DNA of 7,513 bases from positions 1 through 7,513 of the forward strand of contig JABFVX010000079.1 of assembly GCA_013362555.1 (NCBI GenBank). Direction: 5' to 3'. This stretch comes from Mycobacteriaceae bacterium. GTDB lineage: Bacteria > Actinomycetota > Actinomycetes > Mycobacteriales > Mycobacteriaceae. Below are positions 1-5,343 of the stretch, piece by piece. The notes under the pieces were generated by a model, which was not told the DNA's origin, did no database searches, and saw only the letters and a list, made by a program, of their open reading frames with translations. A program made the position numbers and the translations under genes. Numbering within the stretch: the first letter of the stretch is position 1; every line of letters begins with the position of its first letter.

Positions 1-1005
1 GGACTGTTCCACCACGCCCTCGGCCAGCGGCCTGCGCAGCGGAGCGCGGCGCAGGCGCGACAAGCCGCGGCGCGGCAGGGCGTTGCCCGCCATCCGCAGC
101 CCCACGTCCACGGAGTAGCTGATGGTGCGCGCGGAGTCGCTCAGCGTGCGTGCCAGCTCGAAGCGGTCGCCGAGGCGCAGCGCCTGGCCGATCTCGTCCG
201 CGTCCTGAGCCTGGAGGTGGTCGCGGGCCCGGCCCGCGACCCGGTGCAGCTCGGTGCGTACGTCGACCAGCCGCTGATGCGCCTGCGCAGGCCCGCCGCC
301 CGGGCTGTTGGGCCCCGGCCCGGCCGGGAGGTCGGTGAGCTGCGCCAGCGCCAAGGCGTCCAACAGCTGGACGTCGCGCAGGCCGCCGCGGCCGTTCTTC
401 AAGTCGGGCTCGGCGCGGTGCGCGATGTCGCCGCTGCGCTTCCAGCGCGCGGCGGTCATCTCCAGCAATTCGTCGAATCGGGACCGGATGCCTGCCCGCC
501 AGGCGCGCCGGACCGAATCGATCAGCCGGGCGCTGAGTTCGGCGTCGCCGACGATGTGGCGAGCCTCCAGCATGCCGAGCGCGGCGGTCAGGTCGCCGCT
601 CGCCACCTGCAGCGCCTGCGCGGGAGTGCGCACGCTGTGGTCGAGCTTGACGTGGGCATCCCACAGCGGATACCACAGCTGCTCGGCCACCGCGCCGACC
701 TGCGCCGGGTCGAGGTCGTCGTGCACCAGGATCAAGTCGAGGTCCGAATAAGGCAGCATCTCCTGCCTGCCGAGACCGCCGACAGCGACGATGGCCAAGC
801 CGCTGTCGGCGGCGATTCCCAGTTCGGCGCCCTGGGTGGACAGCCACAGGTCGTGCAGATCCACCAGCGCCCGCCGCAGCGCGGGCGCGTCGAGCCGGGC
901 CGCGCGAACCGGACCGGAACGCGGGTGCGCGGGCTCGGCCGCATCGAGCAGCTGTTTGCGTGCCGCCACCAGGTCCGCCGCTCCGGAGGTCTTGTCCCCT
1001 GCCAT
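1..1005 (-). CDS. glnD: [Protein-PII] nucleotidyltransferase GlnD, N-terminal part (3' end beyond window)
   Basis: GlnD modifies and de-modifies the PII protein on its T-loop tyrosine in response to nitrogen status; in actinobacteria studied (Corynebacterium, Mycobacterium) the modification is adenylylation rather than uridylylation. The visible 335 residues contain the nucleotidyltransferase core: GGLGR at residues 76-80, then P85 and S87-D88-L89-D90, the metal-binding Asp pair expected of this fold. A second family block, EPDLKNGRGGLRDVQ, lies at about 199-213. The HD and ACT domains of a full GlnD (roughly 800 residues) would lie beyond the left edge. The ATG at 1005 was chosen because GGAGG (1015-1019) sits 9 nt upstream of it. 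The gene follows glnB on the same strand after an 80-nt gap that holds a long hairpin, and is the last visible gene of the amtB-glnB-glnD operon. The frame is open to the window edge with no sign of decay. Confidence 0.96.
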   Translation of the reverse strand, partial: MAGDKTSGAADLVAARKQLLDAAEPAHPRSGPVRAARLDAPALRRALVDLHDLWLSTQGAELGIAADSGLAIVAVGGLGRQEMLPYSDLDLILVHDDLDPAQVGAVAEQLWYPLWDAHVKLDHSVRTPAQALQVASGDLTAALGMLEARHIVGDAELSARLIDSVRRAWRAGIRSRFDELLEMTAARWKRSGDIAHRAEPDLKNGRGGLRDVQLLDALALAQLTDLPAGPGPNSPGGGPAQAHQRLVDVRTELHRVAGRARDHLQAQDADEIGQALRLGDRFELARTLSDSARTISYSVDVGLRMAGNALPRRGLSRLRRAPLRRPLAEGVVEQS

Positions 1006-1027
1006 GCTCACGGTCCTCCGTCGACGA

Positions 1028-1073
1028 GGGGCGGCCTCGCTCTCGCCGGTTTCAGCGAGAACGGGACCGCCCC
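1028..1073 (-). other. Long hairpin between glnB and glnD
   Basis: A 46-nt dyad fills most of the glnB-glnD gap. The outer stem is GGGGCGG (1028-1034) with CCGCCCC (1067-1073). The inner stem is TCTCGC (1041-1046) with GCGAGA (1055-1060) around an 8-nt loop. Part of the interior between them can pair too. It begins 12 nt after the glnB stop and ends 8 nt before the glnD ribosome binding site, and no U-run follows it. It could act as a partial terminator or attenuator, or as an RNA-processing or stability element that lowers glnD relative to amtB-glnB. The role is inferred; the pairing is read directly. Confidence 0.5.
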
Positions 1074-1085
1074 AGGAAGTGACAA

Positions 1086-1424
1086 CTAGAGCGCGTCGGT
1101 TCCGCGCTCGCCGGTGCGCACGCGCACGACCGACTCGACCGGGGTGACCCAGACCTTGCCGTCGCCGATCTTGCCGGTGCGGGCGGCTTCCACGATCACC
1201 TCGACGACCTTCTCCACGGACGCGTCGTCTGTGAGCACCTCGATCCGCACTTTGGGCACGAAGTCCACGGAGTACTCGGCCCCGCGGTAAACCTCGGTGT
1301 GGCCCTTCTGGCGGCCATACCCCTGGACCTCGCTGACCGTCATGCCGTTGACCCCGGCCTGCTCCAGCCCGGTCTTGACGTCTTCCAGCGTGAACGGCTT
1401 GACAATTGCGGTGATGAGTTTCAT
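1086..1424 (-). CDS. glnB: Nitrogen regulatory protein PII (GlnB/GlnK)
   Basis: PII is a small trimeric cytoplasmic protein that senses ATP/ADP and 2-oxoglutarate and, when unmodified, plugs the AmtB channel. The 112-residue length is that of the family. The T-loop reads YRGAEYSVDF at 46-55, with the modifiable Tyr51 and conserved Tyr46 present. The C-terminal signature TGKIGDGKVWV is at 83-93. Gln39 and Lys58, both expected in the ligand site, are present. The ATG overlaps the amtB stop in an ATGA, and its Shine-Dalgarno AGGAGG (1435-1440) lies inside the end of amtB, so translation is probably coupled. Linkage to amtB makes GlnK-type behaviour (binding to AmtB) likely, and the intact Tyr51 with glnD downstream suggests it is a GlnD substrate. 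The naming GlnB versus GlnK is a matter of convention here. Confidence 0.97.
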   Translation of the reverse strand: MKLITAIVKPFTLEDVKTGLEQAGVNGMTVSEVQGYGRQKGHTEVYRGAEYSVDFVPKVRIEVLTDDASVEKVVEVIVEAARTGKIGDGKVWVTPVESVVRVRTGERGTDAL

Positions 1425-2776
1425 ACGGTCGCCGCCTCCTTACCGGCAACATGTGCGGCTGGGGAGCCGCCCAATGCAGCGTTATCGTATGCCGTTTCGG
1501 CGTGGTCGGACTCATCCATGCCCACCGCCTCCGCTTCGCGGTCGGCCCGCAACCCGATAGTGAACTTCAAGGCATAGGCGATGACCAGCGTGGCGACGAA
1601 GGAGTAGGCCAACACCGCGAAGGCTCCGACGGACTGCTTCGCAAGCTGATCGAGTCCGCCGCCGTAGAACAGGCCCTTCACCCCGGCGTAGGCCATGGGA
1701 TCCGCCACCAGGCCGACCATCAGGGTGCCGACGAGGCCGCCGACGAGGTGGACGCCCACGACATCGAGCGAGTCGTCGAAGCCGAACCTGAACTTCAGGC
1801 TCACCGCCAGAGCGCACAACGCGCCCGCGACCGCGCCGATCGCCAGCGCGCCGAGCGCGTTGACCGAGGAACACGACGGGGTGATGGCGACCAGGCCCGC
1901 CACGATGCCCGACGCGGCGCCGAGCGAGGTGGGCTTGCCGTCGCGGATCTTCTCGACCAGCAGCCACGCCAGCATCGCGGTGGAAGTGGCGATCGTGGTG
2001 GTCATGAAAGTCGCGCCCGCGGCGCCGTTGGAGGCGGTGGCCGAACCGGCGTTGAAGCCGTACCAGCCGAACCACAGCAGGCCGGCGCCCAGCATCACGA
2101 ACGGCAGGTTGTGCGGGCGGAACGGCGTCTTCGGCCACCCGGCGCGCTTGCCGAGCACCAACGCCAGCGCCAAGCCCGCCGCGCCTGCGTTGATGTGCAC
2201 CGCGGTGCCGCCTGCGAAGTCGATGGCTTTGAGGCGGTTGGCGATCCAGCCGCCCTGGTCGCCCAGCACGCCGTTGAACGCGAAGACCCAGTGCGCGACC
2301 GGGAAGTAGACGACGGTCACCCAGATGGCGGAGAACGCCAGCCAGGATCCGAACTTCAGCCGGTCCGCCACCGCGCCGGAGATCAGGGCGACCGTGATGA
2401 TGGCGAACATCAGCTGGAACGCGACGAACACGGTAGCCGGGATGCTGCCCGCGAGCGGAACGACGGTCTTGGCGGTCGCCGTAGTCGCGTACGTGCCCTG
2501 GAACAGCGTCTTCAGGCCCCAGTACTGGGTCGGGTCGCCGATGAGGTTCCACTTGTCCTCGCCGAACGACATCGAGAACCCGTACAGCACCCACAGCACG
2601 CCAACGACGCCCATGGCGCTGATGCTCATCATGATCATGTTGAGCACGTTCTTGGCACGAACCATGCCGCCGTAGAAAAACGCCAATCCTGGTGTCATCA
2701 GCAGCACGAGCGCGGAGCTCGCGAGCATCCAGGCGGTATCACCCGTGTCGGGTGTATTCACCACTGGGTAGGCCAC
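1421..2776 (-). CDS. amtB: Ammonium transporter AmtB
   Basis: Inner-membrane ammonium channel of the Amt/MEP/Rh family; 451 residues with about eleven hydrophobic segments. The N-terminal block DTAWMLASSALVLLMTPGLA (13-32) and FFYGG (33-37) are family hallmarks. The pore twin histidines are His194 (in DFAGGTAVHINAG, with the conserved Asp186) and His343 (in VVGVHLVGG). A Phe pair typical of the periplasmic gate is likely to include Phe124. The cytosolic C-terminal tail (from about 407) contains the GxDExxHAExAY-like segment that contacts PII. The start is a GTG at 2776: AGGAGG (2784-2789) lies 7 nt upstream, and an ATG-led alternative is not available nearby. It is the first gene of the operon and overlaps glnB by 4 nt. 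A GlnR-like site and a leader hairpin precede it, which suggests induction under nitrogen limitation. It closely resembles Amt of Mycobacterium from memory. Confidence 0.97.
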   Translation of the reverse strand: MAYPVVNTPDTGDTAWMLASSALVLLMTPGLAFFYGGMVRAKNVLNMIMMSISAMGVVGVLWVLYGFSMSFGEDKWNLIGDPTQYWGLKTLFQGTYATTATAKTVVPLAGSIPATVFVAFQLMFAIITVALISGAVADRLKFGSWLAFSAIWVTVVYFPVAHWVFAFNGVLGDQGGWIANRLKAIDFAGGTAVHINAGAAGLALALVLGKRAGWPKTPFRPHNLPFVMLGAGLLWFGWYGFNAGSATASNGAAGATFMTTTIATSTAMLAWLLVEKIRDGKPTSLGAASGIVAGLVAITPSCSSVNALGALAIGAVAGALCALAVSLKFRFGFDDSLDVVGVHLVGGLVGTLMVGLVADPMAYAGVKGLFYGGGLDQLAKQSVGAFAVLAYSFVATLVIAYALKFTIGLRADREAEAVGMDESDHAETAYDNAALGGSPAAHVAGKEAATV

Positions 2777-2797
2777 CTTTAGTCCTCCTCATCTGGA

Positions 2798-2823
2798 AGC
2801 CGGCCCGCATGCGGCGGCCGGCT
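2798..2823 (-). other. GC-rich hairpin in the amtB leader
   Basis: Arms AGCCGGCC (2798-2805) and GGCCGGCT (2816-2823) form an 8-bp perfect stem around a 10-nt loop that contains the palindrome GCATGC. The 3' arm on the transcript ends 8 nt before the amtB Shine-Dalgarno (2784-2789). It would lie in the 5' untranslated leader if transcription starts near 2820. It might stabilise the leader or tune translation. No known riboswitch pattern is recognisable, and no function can be assigned from sequence alone. Confidence 0.35.
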
Positions 2824-2847
2824 GCTCAGATAGCGTGCTCAGCGGGT

Positions 2848-2885
2848 GTTTCCGTCGCAACGCCGCTGTGTTTCGGATGGGTGAA
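2848..2885 (-). promoter_or_regulatory. Putative GlnR binding site upstream of amtB
   Basis: Read on the minus strand, the site is TTCAC (2885-2881), 6 nt, GAAAC (2874-2870), 6 nt, GCGTT, 6 nt, GAAAC (2852-2848). The GlnR consensus in actinobacteria is described as gTnAC-n6-GaAAC repeated twice with 6-nt spacing. Both GAAAC half-sites match perfectly and are exactly 22 bp apart, the first a-site matches at all but its first base, and the second a-site is degenerate. Position (about 72-109 nt upstream of the amtB start) and target gene (amtB-glnB-glnD) fit the known GlnR regulon. A weak -10-like TATCTG lies at 2832-2827, but I see no convincing -35, as is usual for activator-dependent promoters. 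Confidence 0.6.
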
Positions 2886-2902
2886 CGAATCGTCCCAACC
2901 TA

Positions 2903-2953
2903 TCCAGAACGACCCGTGAATTGCGTTAGGAGCAATTCACGGGTCGTTCTGGA
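2903..2953 (-). terminator. Palindromic hairpin terminator, copy 1 (after ftsY)
   Basis: Perfect 22-bp inverted repeat: arms 2903-2924 and 2932-2953, loop of 7 nt (GTTAGGA on plus). The arm begins TCCAGAACGACCC and continues GTGAATTGC. It lies 22 nt past the ftsY stop and before the GlnR-like site of amtB, so it would end ftsY transcription and insulate the nitrogen operon. No U-run follows on the minus strand, as reported for many actinobacterial intrinsic terminators. Two closely related copies occur in this window (4821 and 6319). Confidence 0.75.
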
Positions 2954-2975
2954 AATTATCGAGACCGGATTCGGC

Positions 2976-4247
2976 TCAGCCGAGGAGGGCGTCGACGAAT
3001 GCGGCCGGTTCGAACGGAGCCAGGTCGTCGGCGCCCTCGCCGAGGCCGACGAGTTTCACCGGGACGCCGAGCTCGTGCTGGACCTGGAACACGATGCCGC
3101 CCTTCGCGGTGCCGTCCAGCTTGGTGAGCACCACGCCGGTGATGTCGACGACCTCGGCGAACACGCGGGCCTGGGTGAGACCGTTCTGGCCGACCGTCGC
3201 GTCGAGCACCAACAGCACCTCGTCGACCGGCGCCTGCTTCTCGATCACCCGCTTGACCTTGCCGAGCTCGTCCATCAGGCCCGTCTTGGTGTGCAACCTG
3301 CCCGCGGTGTCGACCACGACGCAGTCGACGCCGCCCGCGATGCCCGCGCTGACCGCGTCGAACGCCACCGACGCCGGGTCGGCCCCCTCCTTGCCGCGCA
3401 CGGTCTGCGCGCCGACTCGGTCGCCCCAGGTCTGCAACTGGTCGGCGGCGGCCGCACGGAAGGTGTCGGCCGCTCCGAGCAGCACCCGGCGGCCGTCGGC
3501 CACCAGCACCCGGGCCAGCTTGCCGGTGGTGGTGGTCTTGCCGGTGCCGTTGACGCCGACCACCAGCACCACCGCGGGGCTGTCGGGGTGCGGCAGCGCG
3601 TGAATGGCGCGGTCCAGTTCTGGGCGCAGCTGCTCGACCAGGACCGAGCGCAGCACGGCGCGGGCTTCCTCGGGGGTGCGCACGGTGCGGGCGGCCAACT
3701 GCTCGCGCAGGGCGGCCACGACGGCGGTCGTGGTGGGCGCGCCGAGGTCGGCGACCAGCAGCGTGTCTTCGATGTCGGTCCAGGAGTCCTCGTCCAGGTC
3801 GCCCGCGCCGAGCAGCCCGAGCAGGCTCTTGCCGATGGCGGACTGCGAGCGGGCCAGCCTGCCGCGCAGCTTCCCCAGCCTGCCCGAGGTCGGCGCGATC
3901 TCGTCGAGCGCGGCGTCCGAGGCGGGATCGAGGTCGTCCTTGAGGGGGACGTCGGTGATGGTGCGCCGGGGCGCGTCGCGCGGCACCGCGGCGTCGTCGC
4001 CGATGTGCGGCTGGCCTTCGTCGTCGGTCCGCTCCAGCGTGGCGGCGCCGCCCTCGCTGAAGTTGAAGCCGCCGCCCGCGCGATAGCCGCCGGAGGGGTC
4101 CTTGCCTGCATTCGGGCCGGTCACGGCCTCGGCCGAGCGGCCTTCGAGCGAGATTCGCCTGCGGCGGAACCCGACGTAGCCTCCGACGAGAGCGACGAGG
4201 AGAACCGCGGCCACGACCGCGACAACAATCCAGGCTTGGGCAGTCAC
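2976..4247 (-). CDS. ftsY: Signal recognition particle receptor FtsY
   Basis: FtsY is the SRP-receptor GTPase that docks Ffh-bound ribosomes at the membrane for co-translational insertion. From the chosen GTG at 4247 it has 423 residues. Residues 5-27 form a hydrophobic segment followed by RRRR, an N-terminal membrane anchor. An acidic, low-complexity linker runs to about 120, then the helical N domain (about 124-220). The G domain shows GVNGTGKT (231-238), DTFRAAA (261-267), DTAGR (313-317), TKLDG (375-379) and GLGEG (401-405). GTG 4247 is preferred over an in-frame upstream start at 4298 because GAGGA (4255-4259) lies 7 nt before it and the anchor then starts the protein. It is the upstream neighbour of amtB on the same strand but separated by 199 nt with a hairpin, so it is probably transcribed on its own. 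Confidence 0.97.
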   Translation of the reverse strand: MTAQAWIVVAVVAAVLLVALVGGYVGFRRRRISLEGRSAEAVTGPNAGKDPSGGYRAGGGFNFSEGGAATLERTDDEGQPHIGDDAAVPRDAPRRTITDVPLKDDLDPASDAALDEIAPTSGRLGKLRGRLARSQSAIGKSLLGLLGAGDLDEDSWTDIEDTLLVADLGAPTTTAVVAALREQLAARTVRTPEEARAVLRSVLVEQLRPELDRAIHALPHPDSPAVVLVVGVNGTGKTTTTGKLARVLVADGRRVLLGAADTFRAAAADQLQTWGDRVGAQTVRGKEGADPASVAFDAVSAGIAGGVDCVVVDTAGRLHTKTGLMDELGKVKRVIEKQAPVDEVLLVLDATVGQNGLTQARVFAEVVDITGVVLTKLDGTAKGGIVFQVQHELGVPVKLVGLGEGADDLAPFEPAAFVDALLG

Positions 4248-4311
4248 GCCCCCATCCTCGCAGAGGGCGCCGGAGGTTCCCCAATCGCCGCGCTGCACTG
4301 CCCGACGGCGT

Positions 4312-4333
4312 CCAGTTAACTGGTGTTACCAGG
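4312..4333. promoter_or_regulatory. Compound palindrome between ftsY and the DUF2237 gene
   Basis: A perfect 12-bp palindrome CCAGTTAACTGG (4312-4323) overlaps a second dyad, CTGGT-GTT-ACCAG (4320-4332), so CCAG/CTGG-type half-sites occur three times in alternating orientation within 22 bp. It lies in the 167-bp divergent gap, 64 nt upstream of the ftsY start and 81 nt upstream of the DUF2237 gene start. This layout is typical of a transcription-factor operator serving one or both genes. I do not recognise the regulator family. Confidence 0.4.
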
Positions 4334-4401
4334 CGTGACCTCAGCCGGACACGCCTGGGCCGAGATTTCTTGTCTGCCGATACTTCTCAAAGACGGACCC
4401 T

Positions 4402-4407
4402 TAGGAT
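4402..4407 (+). promoter_or_regulatory. Candidate -10 element (TAGGAT) for the DUF2237 gene
   Basis: TAGGAT fits the actinobacterial TAnnnT -10 pattern and ends 7 nt before the GTG at 4415, the spacing expected for a leaderless transcript starting on the start codon. The same bases include AGGA (4403-4406), 8 nt before the GTG, which could instead be a Shine-Dalgarno. The two readings exclude one another in practice. No good -35 is visible 16-18 nt upstream. Confidence 0.3.
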
Positions 4408-4414
4408 CGGCATT

Positions 4415-4804
4415 GTGACCGATCGCAACGTGCTTGGCGGGCCGCTGGAGGAATGCGGCTCCGATCCCATTACGGGCTTTTACCGGGACGGCTGCTGCAG
4501 CACCGGACCGGAGGACTTGGGCAGCCATACCGTGTGCACCGTGGTCACCCAGCAGTTCCTGGACCACCAAGTGTCCATCGGCAACGATCTGATCACACCG
4601 CGCCCGGAGAACAACTTCCCCGGCCTCAAGCCCGGCGACCGCTGGTGCGTCGTGGCCGTGCGCTGGCTGCACGCCTACGAGGACGACGCAGCCGCCCCGG
4701 TCGTGCTGGCCGCCACCCACGAGGACGCCCTGGAGGTCGTTCCGCTGGAAACCCTGCGCCGCTTCGCCGTTGACGTCCCCGACGACGTCAGCGACCTACT
4801 CTGA
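4415..4804 (+). CDS. DUF2237 family protein, cysteine-rich, function unknown
   Basis: A 129-residue soluble protein recognised as DUF2237 from its core: NVLGGPLEECGSDPITGFYR (residues 5-24), DGCCSTGPEDLGSHTVC (25-41), the GNDLITPRPENNFPGLKPGD run (56-75), RWC (76-78) and ATHEDALEVVPLETLRR (100-116). No reaction is established for the family as far as I know. Cysteines at 14, 27, 28, 41 and 78 and His38 cluster in the conserved N-terminal half, which would suit metal binding or redox chemistry; this is inference only. The GTG at 4415 is preferred over an in-frame TTG at 4370 because the conserved region begins right after it and either an AGGA or a TAnnnT element stands at the right distance. 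It is divergent from ftsY, convergent with the TfoX-domain gene, and ends 16 nt before hairpin copy 2. Confidence 0.88.
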   Translation: MTDRNVLGGPLEECGSDPITGFYRDGCCSTGPEDLGSHTVCTVVTQQFLDHQVSIGNDLITPRPENNFPGLKPGDRWCVVAVRWLHAYEDDAAAPVVLAATHEDALEVVPLETLRRFAVDVPDDVSDLL

Positions 4805-4820
4805 AGTATCAGACCGAAGT

Positions 4821-4871
4821 TCCAGAATGACCCATGACGTGCGCTGAGCGCACGTCATGGGTCATTCTGGA
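4821..4871. terminator. Palindromic hairpin terminator, copy 2 (bidirectional)
   Basis: Perfect 23-bp inverted repeat: arms 4821-4843 and 4849-4871 with a 5-nt loop CTGAG. It lies between two convergent genes, 16 nt past the DUF2237 gene stop and 7 nt past the stop of the TfoX-domain gene, so it can end both transcripts. The arm (TCCAGAATGACCC, then ATGACGTGCG) differs from copy 3 over the shared 22 bases at one pair only, an A-T for a G-C, compensated in both arms. No U-tract follows on either strand. Confidence 0.78.
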
Positions 4872-4878
4872 CAACAAT

Positions 4879-5220
4879 CTATTTCGGCGGGAGCGAGCCG
4901 GCGTACGAGATCCCGAGGCCCACCCACTCGGCCAGGGCGCTGTCGGTGTGCACCGCGTCCGCGACGACGCGCAGCCAGCCCCGGGTTTCGCGGCCGCCCA
5001 TCACCATCGTCGTCACCGTCTCGCCGTCGACCAGAGCATCGGTTCGGTCCGGGTCGACCCGGACCAGCAGACCCCCTTTGCCGCTGGCGGCAACCGCCAT
5101 GTTGCCGTCGATCAGGAACGCCAAACCGCCGAACATCTTCTTCTCCACGATGTTCGCAAGCACGCCCCGCTCCCCCAGCTCGTCGCGGATGCGCTCGGCC
5201 AGTTCCTCGTCGTATGCCAT
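4879..5220 (-). CDS. TfoX N-terminal domain protein
   Basis: A 113-residue protein made only of the TfoX N-terminal domain. Typical family segments are MAYDEELAERIRDEL (1-15), the block beginning KKMFGGLAFLIDGNMAVAAS (27-46) and continuing to LLVRV (51-55), and MGGRETRGW (74-82). In Gammaproteobacteria TfoX/Sxy regulates competence, but the stand-alone N-domain proteins common in actinobacteria have no settled role, and nothing nearby suggests DNA uptake. There is no signal peptide or membrane segment, so it is probably cytoplasmic. The ATG at 5220 has GAGGA (5228-5232) at 7 nt, the same sequence and spacing as ftsY. It is divergent from the exported esterase gene across 123 bp and convergent with the DUF2237 gene, with hairpin copy 2 seven nt past its stop. 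Confidence 0.86.
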   Translation of the reverse strand: MAYDEELAERIRDELGERGVLANIVEKKMFGGLAFLIDGNMAVAASGKGGLLVRVDPDRTDALVDGETVTTMVMGGRETRGWLRVVADAVHTDSALAEWVGLGISYAGSLPPK

Positions 5221-5273
5221 CGCGCCATCCTCGCACTGCCGCGTCCACCGCGGGACGAATCCTGACGTCGGGG

Positions 5274-5315
5274 TTTCCGCGCTACCGCGCAGCTACCGGC
5301 GAGTCAATGCGGAAA
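5274..5315. promoter_or_regulatory. Inverted repeat in the TfoX-domain/esterase divergent region
   Basis: TTTCCGC (5274-5280) and GCGGAAA (5309-5315) are perfect inverted copies separated by 28 bp, and the match extends imperfectly to GGTTTCCGC and GCGGAAAACC. On the minus strand TTGACT (5307-5302) is a good -35 for the TfoX-domain gene, with TAGCGC (5284-5279) a poor -10 at 17 bp. The repeats bracket this promoter and abut the esterase promoter, so they could bind a regulator of both genes. Confidence 0.25.
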
Positions 5316-5331
5316 ACCAATGGGTCGGCAC

Positions 5332-5337
5332 TATTCT
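5332..5337 (+). promoter_or_regulatory. Candidate -10 element (TATTCT) for a leaderless esterase mRNA
   Basis: TATTCT matches TAnnnT and ends 6 nt before the ATG at 5344, so transcription would start at or next to the start codon. No Shine-Dalgarno is visible upstream of this ATG, which favours the leaderless reading. No clear -35 is seen. Confidence 0.45.
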
Positions 5338-5343
5338 GGCGCG

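Noticed and set aside
217..1089. 290-codon plus-strand frame opposite glnD
   Set aside because: Shadow of the glnD coding frame, whose nucleotidyltransferase motifs are clear on the minus strand.
1451..2782. 443-codon open frame on the plus strand opposite amtB
   Set aside because: It is the antisense shadow of a very GC-rich membrane-protein gene: Arg/His/Asp/Gln-rich with no family resemblance, while the minus strand encodes an unmistakable AmtB.
4248..4298. Upstream in-frame start that would add 17 residues to FtsY
   Set aside because: It would place a polar segment before the N-terminal membrane anchor and lacks a Shine-Dalgarno; GTG 4247 has GAGGA at 7 nt.
2835..4319. 494-codon plus-strand frame opposite ftsY
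   Set aside because: Antisense of FtsY with low-complexity composition and no motifs. It also runs through hairpin copy 1, as expected of a chance high-GC frame.
4370..4414. TTG start that would add 15 residues to the DUF2237 protein
   Set aside because: No ribosome binding site precedes it, the extra residues do not look like the family, and the GTG at 4415 has a well-placed AGGA or TAnnnT element.
4879..5220. Competence regulator role for the TfoX-domain gene
   Set aside because: Only the N-terminal domain is present, no DNA-uptake genes are nearby, and the competence role is established for Gammaproteobacteria, not for this group.
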